A DNA stretch of 64,000 bases from an uncultured Dehalococcoidia bacterium (lineage in GTDB: Bacteria; Chloroflexota; Dehalococcoidia; Lucifugimonadales; UBA1123): positions 2,315,800 to 2,379,799 of the forward strand of contig OY282441.1 of the NCBI GenBank assembly GCA_958296105.1. Direction: 5' to 3'. The notes beneath the pieces were generated by a model that was not told the origin of the DNA, searched no databases, and saw nothing but the letters and a program-made list of their open reading frames with translations. This document shows, one piece after another, positions 8,516 to 20,433 of this stretch (within the stretch, counting starts at the first letter, position 1; the number at the start of each line of letters is the position of its first letter). Both the position numbers and the translations under genes were made by a program.

Positions 8516-9940
8516 TCACACTCCGACCAGCGCCCGAGCGTCTCCGAGCATGGCGGCTGTATCCGCGGTAGACGGTCCTTCGGCGTAGATGCGAAGAAGC
8601 GGCTCTGTTCCAGAGAAGCGCACCAGCGCCCAATAGCCGCCTTCGAGCAGGAATTTCACCCCGTCCCGGTCGTCGACCGCGATGACCGGACGGCCTCCGA
8701 TCTCGAATGGGCGCGACGTAGCAGCGCGCCGCTCGATGCCGTCTCGCTGAGCGGGGTCGAACTCCACGTCCCACCTCAGATAGACGTGCGCTCCGACGCT
8801 CTCGAAGAGAGACGCCCTCAGATCGGCGGGGTTCTCGCCCGATTTGATCACCATGTCCAGCATCAGAAGGCCGCTCAGTATGCCGTCCCGCTCAGGTATG
8901 TTGCCCCTGAATGCGTAGCCGCCGCTCTCCTCGCCCGCTGCCAGGGCGTCGACCGCCATCATCTGCGGGCCCAGGTGCTTGAAACCCACGGGCGTCTCTA
9001 TCACGTCTACGCCGTGCCGCTCGCCGAGCTTGTCTATCATGCCGCTCATGGTTACCGACTTGACGAGCGGGCCGGACTGTCCCAGACCTTCGAGCAGGTG
9101 CATACACAGCAGGCTGAACGTCTCGGTGGTGGTGACGAACTGCCCGTCGTCGTCCACCACGCCGAGACGGTCCGCGTCTCCGTCCGTGGCCAGTCCGATG
9201 TCCGCCGTGTTGTCCTCGATGGCGTCGATCAGCCCCTGGAGGTTGGCGGCTGTCGGCTCCGGCTGCGCCATTCCGGGAAACGACGGGTTGACTTCGCCAT
9301 GTATCTCCAAGACGCGCGCGCTGCCGCCCGATATGAGCTTGTCGAAGTAGCCCGCGCCCGCGCCGTGCATCGAATCCACCACTATGTCGAGACCGGAGTT
9401 TCTGATCGCGTCCAGATCCACGAGCTGAGCCACGTGGTTTAGGTAGTCTGTCTCCGGGTCTATGTACTCCACCAGCCCGCGCCGTTCTGCCTCTCTGATG
9501 TCCATTCGGCGGACTGCGCCCGACTCCTCCACTCCGCCGATGTGCCGCTCCAGCTGGGCAACGATCTCGCTCGATGCGCTGCCGCCGTAGTCCGGCTTGA
9601 ACTTGAAGCCGTTGTACGCGGCGGGGTTGTGGCTGGCGGTGATGACCGCGCCCGCGCCCGCGCTTATGGAAACCAGCGAGTGGCTTATCACCGGAGTCGG
9701 CGCGGCGCGGTCGCTCAGAAACGTGGCGATGCCGTTGGCTGCCATGACCTCCGCCACCGCTTCCGCGAATTTCTGCGAACCGAACCGCGTGTCGTACCCG
9801 ACTACGAATCCCCGCGTGGCGAGCCCGGTCGCGTTCAGGTAGTTCGCCGCGCCCTGCGCGCAGACGCGGACGTTCTCGAAGGTGAAGTCCTCGGCGATCA
9901 GCGCGCGCCAGCCGTCAGTTCCAAATCTTATCCGCGCCAT
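8516..9940 (-). CDS. Phosphoglucomutase/phosphomannomutase family protein (alpha-D-phosphohexomutase)
   Basis: 474 residues. Interconverts hexose 1- and 6-phosphates. It shows all four family signatures: the phosphoserine loop GAVITASHNPAAYNGFK (about residues 98-114), the metal loop ATDGDADRLGV (about 250), the sugar-specificity loop EESGGYAFRG (about 336) and the phosphate-binding loop VRFSGTEPLLRIYAEG near the C-terminus. The ATG follows a GGAGG-containing leader. It lies 39 bp after metK, so it may be read from the SAM operon or separately. The EESGG loop is seen in enzymes acting on glucose phosphates as well as bifunctional ones; the substrate is not settled here. Confidence 0.93.
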   Translation of the reverse strand: MARIRFGTDGWRALIAEDFTFENVRVCAQGAANYLNATGLATRGFVVGYDTRFGSQKFAEAVAEVMAANGIATFLSDRAAPTPVISHSLVSISAGAGAVITASHNPAAYNGFKFKPDYGGSASSEIVAQLERHIGGVEESGAVRRMDIREAERRGLVEYIDPETDYLNHVAQLVDLDAIRNSGLDIVVDSMHGAGAGYFDKLISGGSARVLEIHGEVNPSFPGMAQPEPTAANLQGLIDAIEDNTADIGLATDGDADRLGVVDDDGQFVTTTETFSLLCMHLLEGLGQSGPLVKSVTMSGMIDKLGERHGVDVIETPVGFKHLGPQMMAVDALAAGEESGGYAFRGNIPERDGILSGLLMLDMVIKSGENPADLRASLFESVGAHVYLRWDVEFDPAQRDGIERRAATSRPFEIGGRPVIAVDDRDGVKFLLEGGYWALVRFSGTEPLLRIYAEGPSTADTAAMLGDARALVGV

Positions 9941-9979
9941 GTGCTGCGTGCCTCCGTGTGATGGGGGGAACCGAGCTGC

Positions 9980-11221
9980 TTACGAAGACGAAGCCGCGTC
10001 GCCCGTTCCCCTGATGAACGCCTCTCGGCGCAGGGTTGCGGCCTTGTCGGTTCGCTCCCAGGGGAAGTCTTCTTCGGGCCGCCCGAAGTGACCGTATGCC
10101 GCCGTCCTCGAGTAGATTGGGCGGCGCAGGTCGAGGTCTCGGATGATCGCGCCCGGCCGCAGGTCGAAGTGCTTCTCGATCAGCCCGTTGATCGTGGCGT
10201 CCGCCACCTTGTTCGTACCGAAGGTCTCGGCGGATATGGAGATCGGCTCCGCCACGGCGATGGCGTAGGACACCTGTATCTCGGCGCGCTCTGCCAGCCC
10301 GGCCGCCACCACGTTCTTGGCAACGTAGCGCGCGGCGTAGGCAGCGGAGCGGTCGACCTTCGTTGGGTCTTTGCCCGAGAACGCGCCCCCGCCGTGCCTC
10401 GCCATACCGCCGTAGGTGTCCACCAGTATCTTCCGCCCCGTCAGCCCGGTGTCTCCCACCGGCCCCCCTATCACGAAGCGACCCGAAGGGTTGACCACCC
10501 AGCGCGTGTTTCTGTCCATCAGCTCGGCCGGAATCACGGCTTCACCCAGACTTCTAAGGTCCCTCGCTATCACGTCTTGGCTGACCTCCGGGCTGTGCTG
10601 CGCGCTCATCACCACAGTGTGAACGCGCTTCGGCCGTCCGTACTCGTACTCCACCGTGACCTGAGATTTGCCGTCAGGCCGCAGATAGGGCAGCGCGCGC
10701 TCCTTTCTGGCTGCCGACATGCGCTGGCAGAGCCTGTGCGAAAGCGCTATCGGCAGCGGCATCAGCTCGGGCGTCTCGTCGCACGCATAGCCGACCATCA
10801 TCCCCTGATCGCCCGCGCCCAGCGTACCCACCTCGTAATCCGCGGAGGAGATATCCCCTCGCGTCTCCAGCGACTGGCTGACACCCTTGTCGATGTCCGA
10901 CGACTGCTCGTGGACGGAAACCGCGATTCCGCAGGACTGATAATCGAAGCCGTATGAAGAGTCCTCGTAGCCCGCGTCTCTGATCGTGTGCCTCACGATC
11001 GTGGGAATGTCCACGTAGGTATTGGTGGTTATCTCGCCCATCACCAGAACCAGCCCGGTAGTGGTGCAGGTCTCGCACGCCACGCGACTCATCGGGTCGT
11101 TCGTCAGCAGCGCGTCGAGAACCGCATCCGATATCTGGTCACAGAGCTTGTCAGGGTGTCCCTCCGTCACCGACTCGGACGTGAAAAGGTATGAAGGGCT
11201 CTCCCTAAAGCTGTGGGCCAT
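9980..11221 (-). CDS. metK: S-adenosylmethionine synthetase
   Basis: 413 residues. Makes SAM from methionine and ATP. It has the conserved N-terminal [26 protein letters not shown], the signature [12 protein letters not shown] and the P-loop-like [16 protein letters not shown]. The C-terminal [13 protein letters not shown] matches bacterial MetK. Length is slightly above the usual 380-400 because of a short extra tail. The ATG is preceded by GGAGGAACACAC. It is the last methyl-cycle gene of the riboswitch-led operon, 21 bp downstream of the thioesterase, so SAM made here would feed back on the leader. Confidence 0.97.
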   Translation of the reverse strand: MAHSFRESPSYLFTSESVTEGHPDKLCDQISDAVLDALLTNDPMSRVACETCTTTGLVLVMGEITTNTYVDIPTIVRHTIRDAGYEDSSYGFDYQSCGIAVSVHEQSSDIDKGVSQSLETRGDISSADYEVGTLGAGDQGMMVGYACDETPELMPLPIALSHRLCQRMSAARKERALPYLRPDGKSQVTVEYEYGRPKRVHTVVMSAQHSPEVSQDVIARDLRSLGEAVIPAELMDRNTRWVVNPSGRFVIGGPVGDTGLTGRKILVDTYGGMARHGGGAFSGKDPTKVDRSAAYAARYVAKNVVAAGLAERAEIQVSYAIAVAEPISISAETFGTNKVADATINGLIEKHFDLRPGAIIRDLDLRRPIYSRTAAYGHFGRPEEDFPWERTDKAATLRREAFIRGTGDAASSS

Positions 11222-11242
11222 GTGTGTTCCTCCCTCTGATTC

Positions 11243-13976
<2,734 letters not shown>

Positions 13977-13987
13977 ACCGAGCAGCC

Positions 13988-14341
13988 CTACTTATCCGAG
14001 CCGTAGCTGGTCGGGTAGCCCTTCTCGACCCAGGGTCCAGTGCCGTCCTCCACGTTGAACAGGACGTCCGAATCGAAGCCCATGGCGGCGGCCATCTCAC
14101 ACGCCAGCCCGCTGCGCACGCCGGCGGCGCAGATGAACAGCAGGTTCTTGCCCTGCGGAAGCTCGTCTATCCTTCCCAGCAGATCGTCCACCGTGATGAA
14201 CAGAGCGTCCTTGACGTGGCCGTCCACGTACTCGTCCATGCGGCGCACGTCCACGAAGACGTGATCTTCGCTGCCGTGAAGATCCGCCGCCTCGTCAACT
14301 GAGATTCTGGTGTATGGCTCTCCGGGTACCTGTTTTGGCAT
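13988..14341 (-). CDS. Rhodanese-like domain protein
   Basis: 117 residues, a single rhodanese domain. Visible blocks are RISVDEAADL, FVDVRRMDEYVDGHVKDALF and the active-site loop LLFICAAGVRSGLACEMAA, with Cys in the six-residue loop CAAGVR typical of sulfurtransferases. The ATG at 14341 is preceded by AAGGCGGTCAGT. The same frame stays open upstream inside mtnP, but that extension is arginine-rich shadow sequence. It lies 20 bp after mtnP and 11 bp before the PfkB gene, so it belongs to the operon. A role in sulfur handling after methylthioadenosine breakdown is plausible but unproven. Confidence 0.9.
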   Translation of the reverse strand: MPKQVPGEPYTRISVDEAADLHGSEDHVFVDVRRMDEYVDGHVKDALFITVDDLLGRIDELPQGKNLLFICAAGVRSGLACEMAAAMGFDSDVLFNVEDGTGPWVEKGYPTSYGSDK

Positions 14342-14361
14342 ACTGACCGCCTTTCGATGTA

Positions 14362-15222
14362 CTACCCCAAATACTTGTCCACCAGAAGGCCGAGCTTGCG
14401 CCTCGTCTCCGGCGGTATCGAATCTCGACTTGTGATTATCGCGTTTTCGAGCGCGCTGCCGCAACCGCAGCGCCTCTCGTCCGCAAGACTGCGCGCCATT
14501 CGCCTCACCACTGCGTGAGCGACGCGGACGTTGCGGCTCAGATTCTGAATGACCAGCTCGACGGACACGTCCTCTTCTGCTGCACGCCAAACGTCGTAAT
14601 CCGTTACGAACGCCAGCGTGACGTAGCACATCTCCGCCTCGCGCGCCAGCCGCGCTTCCGGAAGCGCGGTCATGCCGACCACGCTCGCGCCCCAGCTCCT
14701 GTGAAGCTCGGACTCGGCGCGCGTCGAGAACTGCGGCCCTTCGATGGTGACATACGTTCCCCCATCGTGGAAGGTCGCCTCGCCCGCCGCCGCGTCCGCC
14801 GCTCGCCGCCTCATATCCTCGCAGAACGGATCGGCGAAGCCCACGTGCGCCACCATCCCATCCCCGAAGAAGGTCGATGGCCGTTCCCGCGTGCGGTCTA
14901 TGATCTGGTCGGGTATGACCACGTCGAGCGGCTTCATCCCCTCTCTCAGGCTGCCCACCGCGCTGATGGAGACGACCCGCTCCACTCCGAGCGACTTGAG
15001 CGCGTAGATGTTGGCGCGCGCCGGAATCTCGGTGGGGGATATGCGATGACCTCTCCCGTGTCGCGGCAGGAACGCGCATCTCACACCCTCCAGACTGCCG
15101 ACCGTGATCGCATCGCTCGGATCGCCGAACGGCGTGGAGACCTCGATCTCGCGCCTGTCCGAAAACCCCTCAATGTCGTACAGTCCGGATCCGCCAATGA
15201 ACCCGATCTTCGCCTCAGCCAT
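14362..15222 (-). CDS. mtnP: S-methyl-5'-thioadenosine phosphorylase
   Basis: 286 residues. Phosphorolyses methylthioadenosine to adenine and 5-methylthioribose 1-phosphate. It has the family's GGSGLYDIEGF start, FLPRHGRGHRISPTEIPARAN, the phosphate/base-binding GGTYVTIEGPQFSTRAES and GMTALPEARLAREAEMCY. It overlaps the end of mtnA by 8 bp, and GGAGGGAGCGA within mtnA serves as its ribosome binding site. Direct phosphorolysis feeds MtnA with no separate nucleosidase and kinase. A purine nucleoside phosphorylase activity on adenosine cannot be excluded. Confidence 0.95.
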   Translation of the reverse strand: MAEAKIGFIGGSGLYDIEGFSDRREIEVSTPFGDPSDAITVGSLEGVRCAFLPRHGRGHRISPTEIPARANIYALKSLGVERVVSISAVGSLREGMKPLDVVIPDQIIDRTRERPSTFFGDGMVAHVGFADPFCEDMRRRAADAAAGEATFHDGGTYVTIEGPQFSTRAESELHRSWGASVVGMTALPEARLAREAEMCYVTLAFVTDYDVWRAAEEDVSVELVIQNLSRNVRVAHAVVRRMARSLADERRCGCGSALENAIITSRDSIPPETRRKLGLLVDKYLG

Positions 15223-16273
15223 TCGCTCCCTCCATCATGGCGGCCAGACTGCGGCGATAGGGCGGCCGCGCCACCCCGCGCTCGCTCACTATCGCGGTCA
15301 CGTAGCGATTTGGCGTGACGTCGAACGCCGGATTGAACGCGCTCATGCCGCTCGGCGCGATCCGATTGCCGCCATAGCTCAGGATCTCGCTCTCGTCCCT
15401 CTCCTCGATGACGATTTCGTCGCCGCTCGATATTCCCATGTCGAAAGTGCTGGCAGGCGCAGCCACGTAGAACGGTATGCCGTTGTCCCTTGCGAGCGCG
15501 GCGAGGCTGTAGGTGCCTATCTTGTTTGCCACGTCTCCGTTGGATGCAACGCGATCTGCGCCGACCAGCACCGCGTTCACCTCGCCGCGCCTCATCAGCG
15601 CGCCCGCGGCGGAATCCGCCACAAGGTTAGCCTCGATTCCGTCTCTGAGCAGCTCCCACGCCGTCAGGCGCGCGCCTTGCAGCAGCGGGCGGGTCTCGGT
15701 GGCATATACGCGCTCCAGCCTGTTCTGCGCCCAAGCCGCTCTGATGATGCCCAGAGCGGTGCCGTATCCACCCGTCGCTAGCGCGCCCGTGTTGCAGTGC
15801 GTCAGCGCGCGGCTTCCCCATGGAATTAGCTTGGCGCCGTTGTCTCCGATGCGACGGTTGCCCTCCACGTCTTCGCGGTGGATGCTCGCTGCCTCGCTTG
15901 CGAGATCGGACACCACCTCTTCGGTCGTCTGCGCCGATGCGGACGCGCTCAGCATTCGCTCCACCGCCCACGCCAGATTCGCCCCCGTCGGCCTGGCTCG
16001 ACCGATCTCTCTCGCGGCGGCGTGCAACCGGTCGGAGAAGTCGCCGATGCAGCTCTGAGCCAGCTCCATAGCCGCCAGCGCCAGCCCGTATGCGCCGGCA
16101 ATTCCAATCGCCGGCGCGCCGCGCACCGACATGTTCCGGATGCACTCGACGACGGCGCGATAGTCCGACGTCTCGATCCAGACCTCCTCTGAGGGCAGCT
16201 TTCGCTGATCGAGCAGACTCAGCGAGTCTCCCCGCCAGACGATGGGTGAAAAATCCGTGTGTGCCGATGTCAA
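15215..16273 (-). CDS. mtnA: S-methyl-5-thioribose-1-phosphate isomerase
   Basis: 352 residues from a TTG at 16273. Converts methylthioribose 1-phosphate to methylthioribulose 1-phosphate. Family blocks are LLDQRKLP, MSVRGAPAIGIAGAYGLAL, the catalytic Cys in THCNTGALATGGYGTALG, the catalytic Asp in GADRVASNGDVANKIGTYSLA, and PFYVAAPASTFD. The frame is open up to an ATG at 16363, but that segment is the 3' arm of the SAM riboswitch plus its terminator. TTG 16273, just past the terminator with AGGA nearby, gives a normal family length and N-terminus. It is the first gene of the operon, so transcription should be shut off by SAM. Confidence 0.95.
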   Translation of the reverse strand: MTSAHTDFSPIVWRGDSLSLLDQRKLPSEEVWIETSDYRAVVECIRNMSVRGAPAIGIAGAYGLALAAMELAQSCIGDFSDRLHAAAREIGRARPTGANLAWAVERMLSASASAQTTEEVVSDLASEAASIHREDVEGNRRIGDNGAKLIPWGSRALTHCNTGALATGGYGTALGIIRAAWAQNRLERVYATETRPLLQGARLTAWELLRDGIEANLVADSAAGALMRRGEVNAVLVGADRVASNGDVANKIGTYSLAALARDNGIPFYVAAPASTFDMGISSGDEIVIEERDESEILSYGGNRIAPSGMSAFNPAFDVTPNRYVTAIVSERGVARPPYRRSLAAMMEGANG

Positions 16274-16291
16274 CTTCTCACGTCCTGCAAC

Positions 16292-16325
16292 AAAAAAGAC
16301 TCCTCCGTTCAAGAGAAGTCTTTTT
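16292..16325 (-). terminator. Rho-independent terminator of the SAM riboswitch
   Basis: On the minus strand GACTTCTC pairs with GAGGAGTC (one G-T pair) around a 7-base loop and is followed by TTTTTT. The flanking A-tract extends the stem. It lies directly 3' of the SAM-I aptamer and 5' of the mtnA start, as expected for an expression platform. Confidence 0.9.
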
Positions 16326-16341
16326 GCGCGGTACTCCACCG

Positions 16342-16460
16342 CTCTCATCTCTCGAACGTCCAAGCGCTCGTCGGAATTGGCACCTTTGTCGCGCGCCTAA
16401 GCGCATTCGACCGGTTGCCGGGCATCAAGGGGCCGGTCCCTCCGCCACTCTGGATAAGAG
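16342..16460 (-). promoter_or_regulatory. SAM-I (S-box) riboswitch aptamer
   Basis: The minus-strand RNA carries the S-box consensus in order: CTCTTATC (5' side of P1), AGAGTGGCGGAGGGAC, the GGCCC-TGA-GCCCGGCAACC P2 block, GGTGCCAATTCC, and GAGATGAGAG closing P1. The P1 arms at 16453-16460 and 16342-16349 pair over all eight positions with one G-T. It controls the mtnA-to-metK operon by SAM-dependent termination. Confidence 0.96.
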
Positions 16461-16488
16461 CCACAAGTATTCAGTTGTCTGCTGGAAT

Positions 16489-16516
16489 CCTATACCCCGC
16501 GCCATGGTGGTGTCAA
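16489..16516 (-). promoter_or_regulatory. Promoter of the SAM-recycling operon
   Basis: Minus-strand TTGACA (16511-16516) and TATAGG (16489-16494) are 16 bp apart. Transcription would start near 16482, about 20 bp before the riboswitch P1 stem. It is the only strong promoter between the Hsp70-like gene and the aptamer. Confidence 0.75.
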
Positions 16517-16547
16517 GAATTTCCGAGATTCGGAAGAGCGGCTTGAG

Positions 16548-18317
16548 TCAGCCGGGTCGTTCGCCATGTCCGAATGGGTTATGGGTCAAGTTACGGTGGA
16601 GAATCTCGGCTTGCCTCTCTTCGAATTTGCGTTGCTTCTCATGTCTCAACTCTATTGTCTCACGCTGCGCGTCTGTCTGCCAGACGGGGTATTGGACTAT
16701 TGGATCGACGTCATTCATGGGTTTGTGTATATGCGTGAATCCCGCTCCGAACTCCATCCAAACACTGCCAAAACGGTCCACTATGAACCTGACGCGATCA
16801 GCTTGGGGACCCTGGTAGCCATCTCGCGGCATCCGAAGGTCATCCGACTTCGACTCAAGGACATCGCCATCCGGACTTGTAATTTGTATCGAGTACCTCT
16901 TCGCTCCACCTCGTTCTAGATCGAGCCACTGCCCTTCGTGTGGATCCAGCGGTCTTCTAAAGGGCAGTCTCGTAAACGCTTCGTACCTGTCCTCCCTAGT
17001 CGAATTTGCGTCTGTCACCTTCAAGGTTATGTTCGCAGGCACGCGGTCTACCGTTATCGGCATGTGCTTTTTATCGTACATGTAGCAGGCGCCGTGAGAC
17101 AGGGTCGTCAGCGCTGCGTCGGTCGAGTCTATGCCCAGTCTGCCTGCTAGTTTAGCAGCCGTGATTACTTTCTCACTGCCAAACACTTCCCTTAATTTCT
17201 CTGGGAAGTATGGCGTCAGCGTTGGGCCGCCTACGACCAGAACTTGATCCAAGTCTCGGGCCATGTCCTCGATCTTCAGCGACCATACGGACTTACCATT
17301 GAGGAGGATTTCACCATGTGGCGGACTTCCATCGGGGCGTTTCCACAGTAGTTTGGCTTTCTTGTAGGCGTCCAATGACGCCAACAAGGTTTTCTGTATG
17401 AATTTCCCCTCTTCCAGTACGCGCTCGATATCACGCATACTGAGAGTGCGCCCGTCGTCTAGTTCGATCTCTTCCGATTCGGAAGACTCGGAAGACAGCG
17501 ACTCTTTATTGATGCGCAAGTCTCTCGGCGATCCCGAGTACTCCAGTCGTTCCGTGAGCATCTCGTCAATGTCCATGCCTCCCAGCGCAGGCAGGCTCTC
17601 CTCGGCGTAAACTGTGAGCTTATCGTTGGCTTTCTCGACAATAGCGCAGTCGAATGAACCTCCGCCAATGTCATACACGAGATAAGAGCCGTCCTCCAGT
17701 GTTCCGATTGCGTCTCCGAGCGCAACGAACAGCAGAGGCTCTTCGGTAATCCACTCTATCTTGCCAGAGCATCCCAGCTCTTCCAGCGCTGACACCAGAG
17801 CTTTGCGATAGACGAGATCGCTGCTCACAGGACAGCCGGCGCGCCACTCTGCCGCCGCGCCTGCAAGCCCAGATCTGGATATTGCCTCTTTCAGTATCCG
17901 CGCAACGGCTTCTTCCAACGATACGGTATCGTTCCAAAGCCTGATGGTGCGACTGTCGAGGTCCAGCCATGCAGGCCACATCTCCCTGTTAGGCGATTTA
18001 TTCGCGCGCTGATGAAAGTCCCACTCGATTTGTCTGCGCACATAATCGTCGCTTGCCAGCGCCCATCTTTTGATATTCCGTATAATTCTAGTATCATCTG
18101 GGGTATCGGGTCCGAGATCGAGATCGTCGGCATCTTCCCCAACTACGATGTCGACTCTTCCGTCGGGCTGCCTCTTGAATGCCATTACCGTTGGCATCAC
18201 TGACGCAAGACCACGCTGTCCGATTGGGCAGGTTGACGGATTTTCGCCGCTGTCAGCGTCCCACTGAGCTATACGGACATTCGTAGTCCCGAAATCTATT
18301 CCTACTATCTTCGACAT
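16548..18317 (-). CDS. Hsp70-like ATPase with non-canonical C-terminal half
   Basis: 589 residues. The actin/Hsp70 nucleotide-binding fold is clear: phosphate-1 GIDFGTTNVRIAQWD (6-20), ITEEPLLFVALGDAIG (190-205, the NEP-like connect motif), phosphate-2 YLVYDIGGGSFDCAIV (212-227) and adenosine motif VLVVGGPTLTPYF (359-371). It contains a Ser/Glu-rich insertion (about 274-288). The C-terminal ~150 residues do not look like a DnaK substrate-binding domain and are aromatic and proline rich. No DnaJ or GrpE gene is nearby. It starts 2 bp after the Tudor-like gene, so the two are cotranscribed. I infer a specialised chaperone-like ATPase working with that partner. Confidence 0.85.
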   Translation of the reverse strand: MSKIVGIDFGTTNVRIAQWDADSGENPSTCPIGQRGLASVMPTVMAFKRQPDGRVDIVVGEDADDLDLGPDTPDDTRIIRNIKRWALASDDYVRRQIEWDFHQRANKSPNREMWPAWLDLDSRTIRLWNDTVSLEEAVARILKEAISRSGLAGAAAEWRAGCPVSSDLVYRKALVSALEELGCSGKIEWITEEPLLFVALGDAIGTLEDGSYLVYDIGGGSFDCAIVEKANDKLTVYAEESLPALGGMDIDEMLTERLEYSGSPRDLRINKESLSSESSESEEIELDDGRTLSMRDIERVLEEGKFIQKTLLASLDAYKKAKLLWKRPDGSPPHGEILLNGKSVWSLKIEDMARDLDQVLVVGGPTLTPYFPEKLREVFGSEKVITAAKLAGRLGIDSTDAALTTLSHGACYMYDKKHMPITVDRVPANITLKVTDANSTREDRYEAFTRLPFRRPLDPHEGQWLDLERGGAKRYSIQITSPDGDVLESKSDDLRMPRDGYQGPQADRVRFIVDRFGSVWMEFGAGFTHIHKPMNDVDPIVQYPVWQTDAQRETIELRHEKQRKFEERQAEILHRNLTHNPFGHGERPG

Positions 18318-18319
18318 GG

Positions 18320-20242
18320 TTACACCTCTACTACACGGCCCTGTACTTTGATCAGCACCAATGGCGGATCCACCCCTTTTATGTATCTCACACCGGGGGC
18401 GGTAACTCTGATTTGTGAATCGCTGGCGGAAATCTTGCTCGATGAACTTGTCGCAGCTGAGGAATTCACTACATGACGATTCTGGTCATACGGTTCGATT
18501 TCCCCAATTTTGCCAAACGGCTCTGCGCCAAGTGACCTGATCGCAAGCTCTACTTTAGCTTTGACACTCGAAACATCCTTCGATGGAGAAACTGGGTAAG
18601 CGGCGATAATCTGTAGGGCTTCGCCAAGAATCTCGATGGCGTCGCCGCTAATGTCCAGAGTTGCGCCAGAGTTCTTTTTCCCAAGCTCCCCGCGCAAGTA
18701 GTTTGCCTGCTTGTTCGTTCGCTCCAGCTCGTCCTCGACTTCTCCTAGCCTACTCCGCACCCCCCTAATCTCCCGCTCCTTCTCTTCGCGCACTCTGGCA
18801 ATCTCAAACTGGGCGGCGGACTGAATCGTATCACGCCATTCAGTCATGCGCGAATCTACGGGCGCTTGGTCATTCTCACCAAAAGACACGGCGTCTTCCC
18901 GCATTAGGTTCAGCATGTCTTGGCGCAGATTTTCATGCAGAATCCAGCCGAGCGCAACCGTGCCGAACAGACAGTGGCGCTGTTCTTCCTTTGCGCGTCG
19001 CCACTCGATTTTCAGCAGAGACTCTGCCGCCCTGATCGTTTTTTCATCCTGAGCTGCAATGAGCAGAGATGAGATCAGATTTGCCTGTTCCGCAGGTTCG
19101 AGTATCTTGAGCCAGTCTCTAACCGCCGACTCCGCGCCTCGGTTAGCGTCTAGCGTAAACATCTGTCTCCAGAAGGCTGCTTTGTCGTCGCCGTCCAGCA
19201 GCGCGTTGAGCTTTTCGAGCAGCCGCCGCGTTCCATCCGGTGTTTCCTGCGATGCGAGCAGTGCGGCGCGAGCCACAGCTTCAGAATTGTAGCTGTTTCT
19301 CGACGCGTAATCAGCCAGCCATCTCACAAGGCTTTCGCAGTCGCCGTCGAGACGCGCAGCCAGTTTGGTAAATTCGGCAACCGGCACACTTGGCGCGCCA
19401 AGAATCTCGAGCCAGCGGTCGAGGGCAGCCGCGAGACAGTCCAACCAGACATTGGCCCTGGCAGACATGGCAGCCCGTCTCGCAGGTAGAACTCGCTCTC
19501 TGAGTTCGTCCGAGTACAGCCTCTCGATGGCTCTGGGCGTGACCTCTGTCGCCAATCCGCGCAGAAACGGAATGAGAGTCTCCGGCGGGTCTGTATCCGG
19601 TAATGGAGTTGGTTCATTGGATTGAACCCAAATCGCCCATTCGCTCAGCCGCGCCGTGGCGGATGTAGGCGGACGGCCAGCGCGATCCTTGCCAGACTCC
19701 GACCTCTTGGGAGTGGCGGTCGGTTCACTCAAACTGGCGAGTTCTTCTTCCGACAGCCTTTTAGCGAGCCTTGTCCCTTTCCGCGAGTAATCGAACAAGG
19801 GCGAGTCCTTCAGCTTGGGCTGGACACGATTCCACCATCGTTCCCAGGCATCGGGCGAAACCAAGTCGGGAGTGAGTTTCTCGCTTATGCTCTTCTTCTG
19901 TGCAGGTCTGCGATCTATGTCGACTAGCGCCGCAGCAACCAGACGCAGCGGCGCTTCATCCGCCCATCGCCGCGTCTCTTCGGGATTCAGGATCAGACTG
20001 GCTTCCAAGCCCTCGACCCTCAGCTTCCTGAGTGATCTCTTGGCATCGTCGCGGCTCATCGAGTGTCCGGGTTCGGACGCGAAATCAACCATGACGCGCC
20101 CATTGCCACCCACGTCGACAATCTTACCCGCCCCCAATTGGCGATGGGATACGATTGTCTCTATACGGATGTCCTCGTCTGTCAGCACAGGCACGGTCTC
20201 CTGAACGCCATAACCTCCCCTGCTTGAAACGTCATCATACAC
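18320..20242 (-). CDS. Unrecognised protein with N-terminal Tudor/KOW-like module and C-terminal coiled coil
   Basis: 640 residues from a GTG; starts at GTG codons about 17-19 codons further in are possible. Residues ~27-75 (ETIVSHRQLGAGKIVDVGG...VMVDF) resemble the small Tudor/SH3-like barrels at the C-terminus of UvrD-type helicases. Residues ~85-165 contain a tryptophan-rich block (DAWERWWNRVQPKLKDSPLF) like one I associate with long GreA-type proteins. The middle is alpha-helical and repeat-like. Residues ~480-545 form a coiled coil (VREEKEREIRGVRSRLGEVE). A TerD- or kinase-type catalytic motif is not seen. Cotranscription with the Hsp70-like gene suggests an adaptor or target-recognition subunit. 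The function is unknown. Confidence 0.7.
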   Translation of the reverse strand: MYDDVSSRGGYGVQETVPVLTDEDIRIETIVSHRQLGAGKIVDVGGNGRVMVDFASEPGHSMSRDDAKRSLRKLRVEGLEASLILNPEETRRWADEAPLRLVAAALVDIDRRPAQKKSISEKLTPDLVSPDAWERWWNRVQPKLKDSPLFDYSRKGTRLAKRLSEEELASLSEPTATPKRSESGKDRAGRPPTSATARLSEWAIWVQSNEPTPLPDTDPPETLIPFLRGLATEVTPRAIERLYSDELRERVLPARRAAMSARANVWLDCLAAALDRWLEILGAPSVPVAEFTKLAARLDGDCESLVRWLADYASRNSYNSEAVARAALLASQETPDGTRRLLEKLNALLDGDDKAAFWRQMFTLDANRGAESAVRDWLKILEPAEQANLISSLLIAAQDEKTIRAAESLLKIEWRRAKEEQRHCLFGTVALGWILHENLRQDMLNLMREDAVSFGENDQAPVDSRMTEWRDTIQSAAQFEIARVREEKEREIRGVRSRLGEVEDELERTNKQANYLRGELGKKNSGATLDISGDAIEILGEALQIIAAYPVSPSKDVSSVKAKVELAIRSLGAEPFGKIGEIEPYDQNRHVVNSSAATSSSSKISASDSQIRVTAPGVRYIKGVDPPLVLIKVQGRVVEV

Positions 20243-20364
20243 GATATTACGGCAAGCGTGGGAGTATGCGGCTTGGTATTCTCCATTCGTGTGGATAATC
20301 TAAATCATGGAGGCAAGATAGATGCGCTTCGGTTCTGAGCCGAGCGTTGGAGCGATGGGCATGA

Positions 20365-20397
20365 GGTGTACAGCTGGGCTGCCCAGCTACATGCACC
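20365..20397. terminator. Strong hairpin in the 20.24-20.43 kb gap
   Basis: AGCTGGGC and GCCCAGCT face each other across a single T, extended by outer GGTG/CACC pairs. It lies between the methyltransferase stop (minus strand) and the Tudor-like gene. No T-run follows, so it may be an intrinsic-terminator variant or an mRNA-end stem-loop. Nothing else is seen in this gap. Confidence 0.5.
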
Positions 20398-20433
20398 AAG
20401 TTGGCAAGGTCAGCGAGGAGTATGCGAGTCAGT

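Noticed and set aside
14342-15079. N-terminal extension of the rhodanese frame into mtnP
   Set aside because: The extension is low-complexity Arg/Gly/Ala sequence overlapping mtnP. The ATG at 14341 has its own ribosome binding site and gives a full rhodanese domain.
16548-18317. Housekeeping DnaK
   Set aside because: It lacks the canonical substrate-binding domain and lid, has a Ser/Glu insertion, and is not near grpE or dnaJ.
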